Counted from the stretch's first letter, positions 7,563-15,128 are shown. The stretch: 36,108 bases of DNA from Mucilaginibacter sp. (GCA_028287865.1 JAQBOU010000105.1:1-36108); one strand, 5' to 3'. Numbers and translations are program-made. The notes: generated from the letters alone by a model not told the origin.

Positions 7563-8387
7563 ATGAAACGATTACTATTTACTGCACTTATATTCATTAC
7601 TACCGGCGTGGTATTTGCACAAAGCAAAGGCATTGACTCTGTAAAAAACACTGCCGATACTACCAAAAAAGGCGTTGGCATAAAACTTGGATACGGGGAT
7701 GATGCGTCAGAAATCAATATCAATAAAAACAGGGACACCGTTACCGGTCATCATTCTCAGTATCCCCATTTTTCATTCGGCATAACGCTTGCCAGGTTAG
7801 ACCTTGGTTTTGCAACCCTTATTGACAAGGGGAGCTTTACTTTAAGGCAGCAAAATCAATTTTTAAGTTACCGCGCTTGGAAAACAAGCAACGTTGGTTT
7901 TGATGTGCTGCAAATGGGTGCCCGGTTCAGCGATGCTTTTAAGCTTTATTTATCGGCCGGGTTCGACTGGACAAACATCCGCCTGCGCGATCCTGTTACT
8001 ATTTTACCAAATCAGCCGGTATTAACGGCTGTGCCTACTACGCTTCACCTAACTAAAAACCGCTTTTCATCAAGCTACCTGCGGTTACCTTTATCATTTG
8101 ATTTCAGGACCAAAGAAGATGCAAGCGGAAAGCGGTTCCATATTGTGGTAGGGCCCGAGGGCGGTTTCCTGCTTACAGCAAGCGTAAAGCAGATCAGTAC
8201 GGAAAACGGGAAACAAAAGGTGAACGACACCTATAACTACGCCACCTTCCGTTATGGCGGCTTTGCACGCATTGGTTATGGCGCCTGGGGTATTTTTGCC
8301 AAATACTATGCCAATAACATGTTCGAAAACAGTCCGCAGCAGGATGGTCTCCGCAACTTTTCGTTCGGTATTATGCTTGGATTTTAA
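7563..8387 (+). CDS. Outer-membrane beta-barrel protein, unknown function
   Basis: A 274-residue protein with a signal peptide (MKRLLFTALIFITTGVVFAQ). The mature part has alternating hydrophobic and polar strands with aromatic girdles (FSFGITLARLDLGFATL, YLRLPLSFDFRT, FHIVVGPEGGFLLTASV, FARIGYGAWGIFAKYYANNMF) and ends with a phenylalanine (FSFGIMLGF), a typical outer-membrane barrel C-terminus. This fits the 'outer membrane protein beta-barrel domain' group common in Bacteroidota. It sits 181 bp after the sigma/anti-sigma pair and may belong to the same response, but the repeat between them makes co-transcription uncertain. Confidence 0.8.
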   Translation: MKRLLFTALIFITTGVVFAQSKGIDSVKNTADTTKKGVGIKLGYGDDASEININKNRDTVTGHHSQYPHFSFGITLARLDLGFATLIDKGSFTLRQQNQFLSYRAWKTSNVGFDVLQMGARFSDAFKLYLSAGFDWTNIRLRDPVTILPNQPVLTAVPTTLHLTKNRFSSSYLRLPLSFDFRTKEDASGKRFHIVVGPEGGFLLTASVKQISTENGKQKVNDTYNYATFRYGGFARIGYGAWGIFAKYYANNMFENSPQQDGLRNFSFGIMLGF

Positions 8388-8625
8388 TTGTACTGTTCGT
8401 CCGGTAAGTTAGGGTTGATGGGACATTGCGGACGGGTAAACCCAATTGTCATTGCGAGCGATAGCGCGGCAATCGCATGCTACACAGAGCAGTTTTGCAT
8501 GTCGGATCTGCACAGTTCGCGATTGCTTCTTCGTTCCTCCTCGCAATGACGTGGTGGTGAGTTGATGTAACCCTGTCCGCTTTTTTAATCAATTGTCTTA
8601 ACCTAAAAGCGGACGGACAGTACAA
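8388..8625. mobile_element. MITE-like element with 16-bp terminal inverted repeats
   Basis: The 16-bp ends 8388-8403 (TTGTACTGTTCGTCCG) and 8610-8625 are inverted copies with one mismatch. The left end starts directly after the stop codon of the barrel gene. No protein-coding sequence is credible inside. A second palindromic repeat (8448-8550) is nested within it. No clear target-site duplication was found, so it may be a repeat rather than a mobilised element. Confidence 0.6.
8448..8550. repeat. Nested GTCATTGCGAG palindromic repeat
   Basis: Outer arms GTCATTGCGAG (8448-8458) and CTCGCAATGAC (8540-8550) pair perfectly, and inner arms GCAATCGC (8469-8476) and GCGATTGC (8519-8526) also pair perfectly. 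This gives a long interrupted hairpin of 103 bp. The pattern matches a widely dispersed bacterial intergenic repeat known to me from memory. Confidence 0.8.
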
Positions 8626-8661
8626 CCTCACAATTTTCAACCCTTGCAACAAATTTTGCAA

Positions 8662-8669
8662 TATCTTTG
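8662..8669 (+). promoter_or_regulatory. Putative -7 element TATCTTTG upstream of the ABC ATPase gene
   Basis: TATCTTTG is an exact match to the Bacteroidota -7 consensus TAnnTTTG and ends 5 bases before the ATG at 8674. A TTG lies at 8644-8646, a shorter spacing than usual. If used, transcription would start at or next to the start codon, giving a leaderless mRNA. Confidence 0.4.
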
Positions 8670-8673
8670 TGAG

Positions 8674-9672
8674 ATGGCAGAGACACCCTTTTTACAGGCA
8701 GTTGCGGTAAGTAAAATATTTGCCGGCGGGCAATCGGCTGGCATAAAAAAAACTGATGTTACCATCAGCAAAGGGCAGATAACGGCCATCATTGGCGAAA
8801 GCGGCAGTGGTAAAAGTACTTTATTAAAGCTTTTTTATGGTTTGCTGTCGCCGGATAACGGTGAGGTGCTTTTTAAGGGTGACCGTATTTGGGGCCCCGA
8901 AGAAAAACTGATCCCCGGTCATGATGCCATGAAAATGGTTACCCAGCAAACCGATGACCTTAACCTGTTTGCCAAAGTATGGGATAATATAGCCTCCATG
9001 CTGCCCCACACCGATCTGAAAGCCAAGCAGGAAAAAACGAAAAGCATCATTCACCAGCTAAAGCTTACCCGTATTGCAGAAAAGCAGGTGGTAAGCTTAA
9101 GCGGCGGCGAAAAGCAGCGTGTTGCCATTGCCAGGGCATTAATTGTTGACCCCGAGATACTTTTGCTGGATGAACCCTTTAACCAGGTGGATACTTCTTT
9201 TCGGGAAGGTTTGCAGCAGGATATCAGGCAGATTGTAAAGGATACGGGCTTAACGGTGATCATTGTATCACATGATCCTGCCGAAGTGCTCTCCATGGCT
9301 GATGAACTATTGGTATTAAAGGATGGCACCATTTTAGAATCGGGCAACCCGAAAACGCTGTACCAGCGCCCTGAGTATTTGTATACGGCCCGCTTGCTTA
9401 CCAATTGTACCGTATTAACCCGCGAGGAAGCCAAAATTTGCGGAATAAAAACCCATGCGGCACAAGTGGTGATCTATCCCGAATGGATAGAAACCGCTAA
9501 AACCTGGACGCCCCGGCACTGGATAGTTAAACAAGTATTGTTTAAAGGCTGTTACGAAGACCTGCTGTTAGACAACCAGGGCATAACCATCCGAGTACTG
9601 AATGACCACTCCGGCAAATACAATGAAGGCGATAAAGTAAATTTAAAGATCAACAAGTGGCTGGAATATTAG
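8674..9672 (+). CDS. ABC transporter ATP-binding protein (PotA/FbpC-like), orphan
   Basis: A 332-residue ATPase. Walker A GESGSGKST is at 41-49, the Q-loop at 91-92, signature LSGGEKQRVAIARAL at 142-156, Walker B ILLLDEPF at 162-169 and the switch histidine at 200. From about residue 235 a C-terminal extension resembles the TOBE-type regulatory domain of importers such as PotA, ModC or FbpC. No permease or binding-protein gene is adjacent, so substrate and partner are unknown. The ATG at 8674 (MAETPF) is preferred to an upstream in-frame codon at 8644 because it follows a TATCTTTG promoter-like box. The gene converges on poxB with 17 bp between stops. Confidence 0.88.
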   Translation: MAETPFLQAVAVSKIFAGGQSAGIKKTDVTISKGQITAIIGESGSGKSTLLKLFYGLLSPDNGEVLFKGDRIWGPEEKLIPGHDAMKMVTQQTDDLNLFAKVWDNIASMLPHTDLKAKQEKTKSIIHQLKLTRIAEKQVVSLSGGEKQRVAIARALIVDPEILLLDEPFNQVDTSFREGLQQDIRQIVKDTGLTVIIVSHDPAEVLSMADELLVLKDGTILESGNPKTLYQRPEYLYTARLLTNCTVLTREEAKICGIKTHAAQVVIYPEWIETAKTWTPRHWIVKQVLFKGCYEDLLLDNQGITIRVLNDHSGKYNEGDKVNLKINKWLEY

Positions 9673-9689
9673 AGCGCGACGTGTGATTT

Positions 9690-11426
9690 TTAAATCAGAT
9701 CCTTTAAATGCTTATAATTTGCCTTAACGGTATCTAAAACTTCCTCCATCTGGCCGTTAAGCATTAGCTTGGTCATTGACAGGGCCATACCTTTAACCTG
9801 TTCAAATTCTACCTTTGGCGGCATGGCAAGTGCGTTGGGGTCAGTCATAACATTTACAAGTGCCGGGCCTTTATACATAAATGCCTCCTGCATAGCTCGT
9901 TTTAGTTCATCGGGATCATGAACGGTGAAGCCTTTCATACCCATGGCCTGTGCTACCAACGCAAAATCAGGATCATACATATCCGTTTGCCAATCAGGAA
10001 TACCGGCAACTTCCATCTCCAGCTTTACCATGCCCAATGAGCGGTTATTAAATACAATAATTTTTATGGGCAGCTTGTATTGGGTAATGGTGGCAAGGTC
10101 GCCCAATAGCATAGAGAGGCCGCCATCTCCGCAAAGCGCAATCACCTGTTGGCCGGGGCATGCCAGCGCGGCGCCTATAGCCTGCGGCATAGCATTGGCC
10201 ATAGACCCATGATTAAATGACCCAAGCATTTTTCTTTTACCCGTGGCATTAATATAACGGGCACCCCACACGCACGACATACCGGTATCAACGGTAAATA
10301 TGGCATCATGCGCGGCAAGCTGATCAATTATGTTTGCTACAAATTCAGGATGGATATTTTCTTTCTCACCGCAGTCATCTACATAGGTTTGCATTTTTTG
10401 CTTCACCTCATCATAAACTTTAAGCTGCGCCTTTAAAAAGCTGTCGTCGGTTTTTTTGGTGATTATGGGCAACAGCGCTTTAAGGGTATCTTTAACAGAT
10501 CCGCATAAACCCATGTCAACTTTTGCACGGCGGCCAATGCGCTCAGGCTTTAGATCTACCTGAACAATTTTGCAGTCTGTCGGCATAAAAGGGGTATACG
10601 GGAAATCGGTACCCAACAATAGCAGCAGGTCCGATTCATGCATGCTATGATAAGCCGCAGGCAAACCCAAAAGGCCGGTCATGCCGATCTCATACGGGTT
10701 GTCATACTGGATATCCATTTTCGAGCGGAAAGAATACGCCACGGTAGCGTTCAGTTTTGCCGCAAGCGCAACTACCTCGTCATGTGCGTCTGCGGCCCCG
10801 ATGCCGCAAAATAGCGTGATCTTTTGGTGCTGATCTATTAAACCGGCTAATTGCTTCAAGTCTTCTTTCGATGGCTTAACTTCGGCAGTATTTTTAAAAA
10901 CCTGCATGGCGGTATCTATTTCGGCTGCATCCATGCTGGTTAAATCGCCGGGCAAACCTACTACCGCAACCCCTTTGCGGTGTACGGCAGTTTGTATAGC
11001 CGACTGTAACATCCGCGGCAGTTGTTTTGGTGTAGTGGCAATCTGGTTGTATAGACTGCAATCATCAAAAAGCTTTATGGTATTGGTCTCCTGGAAATAT
11101 TCAGTACCAAATTCAAAGCTGGCCACGGTAGATGCAATGGCAATTACAGGGGCGCCTGAACGGTGTGCATCATACAAACCGTTTATTAAATGCACATGAC
11201 CCGGCCCGCTGCTACCCGCACAACATGCTAAACCGCTTAACTGCGCTTCTGCGCTGGCGGCATACGCTCCGGCTTCTTCATGCCTTACATGTATCCATTG
11301 TATACTTCCTTCACGCCTTACGGCATCGTTTACTTTGTTTAAACTATCGCCGGTAACAGCGTATATTCTTTTTATACCTGCATTCACCAGCATCTCTACC
11401 AGTTGATCAGCTACACTTTTTGCCAT
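9690..11426 (-). CDS. poxB: Thiamine-diphosphate-dependent pyruvate dehydrogenase (quinone), PoxB type
   Basis: A 578-residue enzyme, close to the 572 residues of E. coli PoxB. PoxB decarboxylates pyruvate to acetate and CO2 and passes electrons through FAD to the quinone pool. The N-terminal domain has the ThDP-activating glutamate E50 in HVRHEEAGAYAA; the central FAD domain spans roughly 190-330; the C-terminal ThDP/Mg motif is GDGG (433-436) with NN at 460-461. The C-terminal tail is amphipathic, as required for membrane association in PoxB. Related acetolactate synthases are excluded by the overall pattern but a different keto-acid substrate is possible. It is a single gene, divergent from the small 11505 gene. 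Confidence 0.87.
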   Translation of the reverse strand: MAKSVADQLVEMLVNAGIKRIYAVTGDSLNKVNDAVRREGSIQWIHVRHEEAGAYAASAEAQLSGLACCAGSSGPGHVHLINGLYDAHRSGAPVIAIASTVASFEFGTEYFQETNTIKLFDDCSLYNQIATTPKQLPRMLQSAIQTAVHRKGVAVVGLPGDLTSMDAAEIDTAMQVFKNTAEVKPSKEDLKQLAGLIDQHQKITLFCGIGAADAHDEVVALAAKLNATVAYSFRSKMDIQYDNPYEIGMTGLLGLPAAYHSMHESDLLLLLGTDFPYTPFMPTDCKIVQVDLKPERIGRRAKVDMGLCGSVKDTLKALLPIITKKTDDSFLKAQLKVYDEVKQKMQTYVDDCGEKENIHPEFVANIIDQLAAHDAIFTVDTGMSCVWGARYINATGKRKMLGSFNHGSMANAMPQAIGAALACPGQQVIALCGDGGLSMLLGDLATITQYKLPIKIIVFNNRSLGMVKLEMEVAGIPDWQTDMYDPDFALVAQAMGMKGFTVHDPDELKRAMQEAFMYKGPALVNVMTDPNALAMPPKVEFEQVKGMALSMTKLMLNGQMEEVLDTVKANYKHLKDLI

Positions 11427-11504
11427 GGTAATTTATTTAACTATCTTTATTAAGCCTAACCAATTACGGCGGTGAGAGTTTTTATTAATCCAAAAAATAA
11501 GGAT

Positions 11505-11822
11505 ATGGGGAAAATGGTTATCGCGTGCTATAAGCCCAAACCAGGCAAAGCAGCAGCATTAAAAGAACTGATGAAAACACACCTGCCACGATTAAAGGCG
11601 GAGGGGCTGGTTACCAACCGGCAATCTATTATAATGGAAGCTGCCGATGGGACAATTTTAGAAGTGTTTGAATGGCTGTCTCAGGAGGCGATTGACCAGG
11701 CGCACACCAACCCGGCAGTATTAAAAATGTGGGGAGAATATGGCGAGGTATGCGATTATGTGCCGGTTGGAAGCCTCACAGAAGCTGCCAATATGTTTGC
11801 ATTGTTTGATCCGCTGAATTGA
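11505..11822 (+). CDS. Small ABM-like (dimeric alpha/beta barrel) protein
   Basis: A 105-residue soluble protein without a signal peptide. Its pattern, IACYKPKPGKAAALKELMKTHLPRLKAEGLV, then a strand region, then TILEVFEWLSQEAIDQAHTNPAVLKMW, resembles antibiotic-biosynthesis-monooxygenase or EthD-like dimeric alpha/beta-barrel proteins, judged by pattern only. Function is unknown. The ATG at 11505 is chosen over an upstream GTG at 11472; a third candidate is the ATG at 11514. It is divergent from poxB with a 78-bp shared promoter region. Confidence 0.7.
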   Translation: MGKMVIACYKPKPGKAAALKELMKTHLPRLKAEGLVTNRQSIIMEAADGTILEVFEWLSQEAIDQAHTNPAVLKMWGEYGEVCDYVPVGSLTEAANMFALFDPLN

Positions 11823-11830
11823 AAGGGGAT

Positions 11831-11872
11831 GTTTAGTCCAGAGTCGAAAGTCCGGAGTCTGGAGCCAGAAAA
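11831..11872. repeat. Dispersed repeat, AGTCCGGA...AGCCAGAAA family
   Basis: The stretch contains AGTCGAAAGTCCGGAGTC and GGAGCCAGAAAAG. The same words (AAAGTCCGGAAGCCAGAAAG) appear in the 16826-16925 repeat after pafA. It lies between the stop of the small ABM-like gene and the 3' end of ispG, so it may act as part of a convergent 3' untranslated region. Confidence 0.55.
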
Positions 11873-11899
11873 GCACAAAATTGACTTGATACCTTGCGA

Positions 11900-13921
11900 T
11901 TAGCTCTCTACCCAGTTACCGTCGTCCTTTATAATACCGATCAGTTCATCCAGCGCATTGGCCGAGCTGATGTTTTTCTTTACGGCTTCTTTACCGCGGT
12001 ACAGGGTAACTTTATCTGTGCCGGAACCTACGTATCCATAATCTGCATCGGCCATTTCGCCCGGGCCATTAACGATGCAGCCCATAATACCAATTTTTAA
12101 CCCTTTTAAATGACTGGTACGGCTGCGGATCATTTGCGTGGTAACCATGAGGTCGAATAAGGTGCGCCCGCAGCTTGGGCACGAGATATATTCTGTTTTT
12201 GAGATTCTCGACCTTGTAGCCTGCAAAATCCCAAAAGCGGTTGAAGTGATCACTTTGGTTTCAATGCCTGGTGCATCTATCCAGACCCCATCACCAAAGC
12301 CGTCAACTAATAAGGCACCGAGATCGGTAGCGGCGTAGAGTTGGAGGTTAGTAGCAGCCCCCTCTAAATCTCCCCCGGTAGGGGAGACTTTTTGATTTAT
12401 GGTCTCAAAAGAATAGTCTCTTTTAATGATCACGGGCACCTCCAATCCCAGCTCTTCCAACTTTAAAAAGAAGGAGCGCTGATCGGCCATGCCATGTAAC
12501 TCATTGGTTTCTAAAACAAATACCAGCGAATGATCAAAAGGGAGTGAAGCAAATTCTTCCGTTTCAATGTCAGCGTGTTTTATTCTTACGAGGTTTAAAG
12601 CGGACGGACGGTTTTCGGACGTAACATATTCCTGTAAGGTAAATACCGGGTGACACATTGTTTTATCGGCAAGCTTTAACCAGGTTTGGTAATTGTAAAG
12701 CTGCTTTAAATTACCGGGGAAATTAAATGATGGCAACTGATCAGCGAGGTAAACAAAATCAACCGATTGCTCGGCCATGTTATATTTATCCAGAACAGGC
12801 GAATACAAATACCCGGCGTCATTTAATACAGCGGGGTCTTTTAAGTTTTTGTGCGACAGGTCGATCACCACACGGGGAACCATGTGCCCGCCAATAAAGG
12901 CATTGGCCTCGTAAGTGTGGCGGCGTTTATATTCGTATGGTGCGTGTGTGGAAGATTTTTGTCCATGGTCCATGGTCCATGGTCCATGGTTTTTTCCACT
13001 TTTAGCCTTTGCCCTGTTCACATATCTTTCTACCAGCGCAATTGCAACCGGGGCTTCGGCTTCGGGCTCTTCGGTTAATGAGACACGTACCGTATCGCCC
13101 AGGCCATCTTCCAGTAAAGTTCCTATACCAACGGCTGATTTTATGCGGCCGTCTTCACCATCGCCGGCTTCGGTTACGCCAAGGTGGAGCGGGTAGTTCA
13201 TACCTTCGGCAACCATGGTTTCTACCAACAGGCGATAGGCTTGCACCATCACCTGCGGGTTGCTGGATTTCATGGAGATCACTAAATTATAATAGTTCAG
13301 CGTTTCGCACATCCGCATAAATTCCATTGCCGACTCAACCATGCCTTGCGGGGTATCGCCATAACGGCTCATGATCCTGTCTGATAAGGAACCATGATTA
13401 GTGCCTATCCGCATAGCGGTACCGTACTCCTTGCAGATCTTAACTAGGGGGGCAAATTTCTGGTAAATACGTTCCAGCTCTCCCTGGTATTCCACATCGG
13501 TATAATCTATCTGGTCGAATTTCTTTTTATCAGCATAGTTGCCGGGATTTACGCGAACTTTTTCAACAATCCGTGCAGCCACTTCGGCGGCATTGGGAGT
13601 AAAATGAATATCAGCTACTAAAGGCACTGTGTAACCGCGCTGGCGTAATTGCTTTTTTATTTCGGCAAGATTCTGTGCTTCCTTTATGCTGGGTGCGGTA
13701 ATACGCACATATTCGCAACCTGCATCAACCATCCTGATGGATTGCTCCACGGTACCCATGGTATCCATGGTATCGGTAGTAGTCATGCTTTGGATACGGA
13801 TGGGGTTATTGCCGCCCATTGGCACATCGCCAATAGCTACTTCCCGTGTTACAAAACGCGAATATTCAGTTAACGAATTACAATAACGGCCTTGCAGCAA
13901 TTTAACAGCATCAGTATTCAT
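11900..13921 (-). CDS. ispG: 4-hydroxy-3-methylbut-2-enyl-diphosphate synthase, long form
   Basis: A [4Fe-4S] enzyme of the non-mevalonate isoprenoid pathway that converts MEcPP to HMBPP. The 673-residue product is of the long type with an extra central domain between TIM barrel (about 24-300) and cluster domain (about 555-665). Cluster ligands are C581 and C584 (SCPSCGRTLFD), C615 (MGCIVNGPGE) and E622. An open frame continues upstream to 14005, but MNTDAVKLLQGRYCNSLTEYSRF at 13921 is the natural N-terminus. Two and perhaps three stretches look derived from dispersed DNA repeats: residues 312-323, about 435-443 and 510-523. All are in frame, lie outside the barrel core and cluster motifs, and the gene looks intact. 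Confidence 0.95.
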   Translation of the reverse strand: MNTDAVKLLQGRYCNSLTEYSRFVTREVAIGDVPMGGNNPIRIQSMTTTDTMDTMGTVEQSIRMVDAGCEYVRITAPSIKEAQNLAEIKKQLRQRGYTVPLVADIHFTPNAAEVAARIVEKVRVNPGNYADKKKFDQIDYTDVEYQGELERIYQKFAPLVKICKEYGTAMRIGTNHGSLSDRIMSRYGDTPQGMVESAMEFMRMCETLNYYNLVISMKSSNPQVMVQAYRLLVETMVAEGMNYPLHLGVTEAGDGEDGRIKSAVGIGTLLEDGLGDTVRVSLTEEPEAEAPVAIALVERYVNRAKAKSGKNHGPWTMDHGQKSSTHAPYEYKRRHTYEANAFIGGHMVPRVVIDLSHKNLKDPAVLNDAGYLYSPVLDKYNMAEQSVDFVYLADQLPSFNFPGNLKQLYNYQTWLKLADKTMCHPVFTLQEYVTSENRPSALNLVRIKHADIETEEFASLPFDHSLVFVLETNELHGMADQRSFFLKLEELGLEVPVIIKRDYSFETINQKVSPTGGDLEGAATNLQLYAATDLGALLVDGFGDGVWIDAPGIETKVITSTAFGILQATRSRISKTEYISCPSCGRTLFDLMVTTQMIRSRTSHLKGLKIGIMGCIVNGPGEMADADYGYVGSGTDKVTLYRGKEAVKKNISSANALDELIGIIKDDGNWVES
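12357..12391. repeat. Palindromic repeat inside ispG (CCCCCTCTAAATCTCCCC type)
   Basis: TCTCCCC (12369-12375) and GGGGAGA (12381-12387) form a perfect 7-bp hairpin with loop CGGTA. In the ispG frame the segment encodes KVSPTGGDLEGAA (about residues 511-522). I know near-identical DNA as an intergenic repeat of Bacteroidota (from memory); within ispG it appears to be an in-frame insertion of 35 bp or slightly more. Confidence 0.6.
12597..12609. repeat. Possible third repeat fragment in ispG, matching the 8388-8625 element
   Basis: AAAGCGGACGGAC at 12597-12609 is identical to 8606-8618 in the terminal region of the MITE-like element. In ispG it encodes part of SENRPSALNL. A 13-base match is short and the match could be chance. 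Confidence 0.3.
12961..12990. repeat. Heptamer tandem repeat (GTCCATG x4) inside ispG
   Basis: Four perfect copies of GTCCATG occupy 12961-12988 and create overlapping CCATGG palindromes. Flanks GTGGAA (12948-12953) and TTCCAC (12994-12999) make the whole 52-bp block loosely palindromic. In ispG it encodes NHGPWTMDHGQ at residues 311-321, in the linker after the TIM barrel. Seven is not a multiple of three, so gain or loss of one unit would shift the frame. Confidence 0.85.
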
Positions 13922-14033
13922 CAGGCATGACTTTAATCCGTTACAAAAATACGAAATATGTTGATTATTGTTGGAAGGTCGGAAAAAGGTGAAAGCTAAA
14001 AGCAAATCCTCACCACCCTGCAGTACACCATTC

Positions 14034-14361
14034 TTGACATCTCAGGATAAACGCATTAAAATAGTTTAAGGAACATTTATATTAAATAAATAGTTTAAGG
14101 AGGCTCCCATGGAGCCATAAAATCCGGGATTGTGTCATTCTATAAACAGGCGACTCCTAACGGAGTCAACATATCACCAAACGAGTTATCGGCTCCGCCG
14201 GAGTCACTGGATATTACCAAACGAGCTATTGGCTCCGGCGGAGCCTCCTGTTATAGGAAAGAGAAAAAGCTTACGGCTCCATTAGGAGCCTCCTCTTTGC
14301 AGCTGTTTCGGAGCGACGATGAACAGAATTATTTTAATGCGTTTGCCTTGTCTGATATCTG
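14034..14361. mobile_element. Repeat element with terminal inverted repeats and a GGCTCC/GGAGCC hairpin array
   Basis: This fills most of the 493-bp gap between ispG and the methyltransferase gene. ACGCATTAAAATA (14051-14063) has a perfect inverted copy at 14330-14342, and similarity continues outward imperfectly (GACATCTCAGGATAA versus GATATCAGACAAGGCA). Inside are hairpins at 14102-14116, 14152-14167, 14191-14205, 14231-14245 and 14275-14290, all of the type GGCTCC/GGAGCC or GACTCC/GGAGTC. Blocks 14171-14205 and 14211-14245 are 35-bp direct copies at a 40-bp period. TAGTTTAAGGA is repeated at 14062-14072 and 14091-14101. No credible protein is encoded. Confidence 0.65.
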
Positions 14362-14414
14362 ATGCTTTGCTGATTTGTGAAAAGTTCATCTTACCTTAGC
14401 TGCGTTTACGCATT

Positions 14415-15026
14415 ATGCAACAAAACCTGCAACAACTATACGGGAATATTGACATTTACCTGTTTGATCAGTTATTAAAAGGCACCTATGATAATTGCCA
14501 TAAAATACTGGATACAGGCTGTGGTGGCGGCCGTAACCTGGTTTATTTTCTCCGTAATGGTTATGATGTTTATGGCATTGATCCAAACCTGCAGGCAGTT
14601 GAAGCAGTTAAAGCTTTGTCGAAAACCCTGGCACCTGTCATCCCATTAACAAACTTTAAGGTGGCTTATGCAGAAGACCTGCCTTTTAATGATGCACAAT
14701 TCGATCTGGTGATCAGCAGCGCGGTACTGCATTTTGCAAAAGACCAGGCACATTTTGAAAGTATGCTGCATTCCATGTGGCGGGTATTAAAACCGGGTGG
14801 CTATCTGTTTGCTCGCCTTGCGTCAGATATTGGTATTGAAGAGCTTGTTCATCCCCTCGGTAATGGCCGTTATTTGCTGCCTGATGGTTCAGAACGTTTT
14901 TTGGTTAACGAACAAATGCTGTTGCAATATACCCGCGGGCTGAATGCACAGCTGCACGAGCCATTTAAAACCACCAATGTGCAAAATTTAAGGTGCATGA
15001 CCACCTGGTGTTTGCAGAAAGTATAA
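14415..15026 (+). CDS. Class I SAM-dependent methyltransferase
   Basis: A 203-residue Rossmann-fold methyltransferase of the Methyltransf_11/25 type. Motif I ILDTGCGGGRN is at 31-41, the acidic ribose-binding residue D56 in VYGIDPN, motif II near AEDLPFNDAQFDLVISSAVLHF and the post-motif VLKPGGYLFARL. The substrate is not evident; small molecules or quinone-like acceptors are common for this group. Upstream, TTTG at 14374-14377 and TTCATCTTACCTT at 14385-14397 may form its promoter. It stands alone, 102 bp before pafA. Confidence 0.9.
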   Translation: MQQNLQQLYGNIDIYLFDQLLKGTYDNCHKILDTGCGGGRNLVYFLRNGYDVYGIDPNLQAVEAVKALSKTLAPVIPLTNFKVAYAEDLPFNDAQFDLVISSAVLHFAKDQAHFESMLHSMWRVLKPGGYLFARLASDIGIEELVHPLGNGRYLLPDGSERFLVNEQMLLQYTRGLNAQLHEPFKTTNVQNLRCMTTWCLQKV

Positions 15027-15128
15027 TCAAGCTCATGCCTCATTAATAATTTAAAATGAAGCTAACATAAATATCACATTAAACTTTAATTGCTTTGTTG
15101 ATATTTGCGTGTATTAAATTATTAAAAA

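Noticed and set aside
8449..8661. 70-codon minus-strand open frame over the MITE-like element
   Set aside because: It reads through the nested palindromes and the promoter-like region of the ABC gene and resembles no protein.
12851..13320. Several plus-strand frames opposite ispG
   Set aside because: They are antisense to conserved IspG barrel sequence and the CCATGG block; no support for coding.
13741..13775. Second CATGGTA-rich tandem stretch in ispG as another inserted repeat
   Set aside because: It encodes the TTTDTMDTMGT segment that follows the conserved IQSM motif at the normal place in long-form IspG, so it is ordinary coding sequence.
13922..14005. Longer ispG N-terminus from 14005
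   Set aside because: The extra 28 residues lack similarity to IspG, whereas MNTDAVKLLQGRYCNSLTEYSRF is a natural start.
14171..14245. 35-bp direct repeats at 40-bp period as a CRISPR array
   Set aside because: Only two copies, a 5-bp spacer, and palindromic GGCTCC content; no cas genes nearby.
14132..14362. 76-codon open frame in the ispG-methyltransferase gap
   Set aside because: It is made of the hairpin array itself (repeated NGVNISPNELSAPPE-like translation) and has no recognisable domain; the DNA is explained by repeats.
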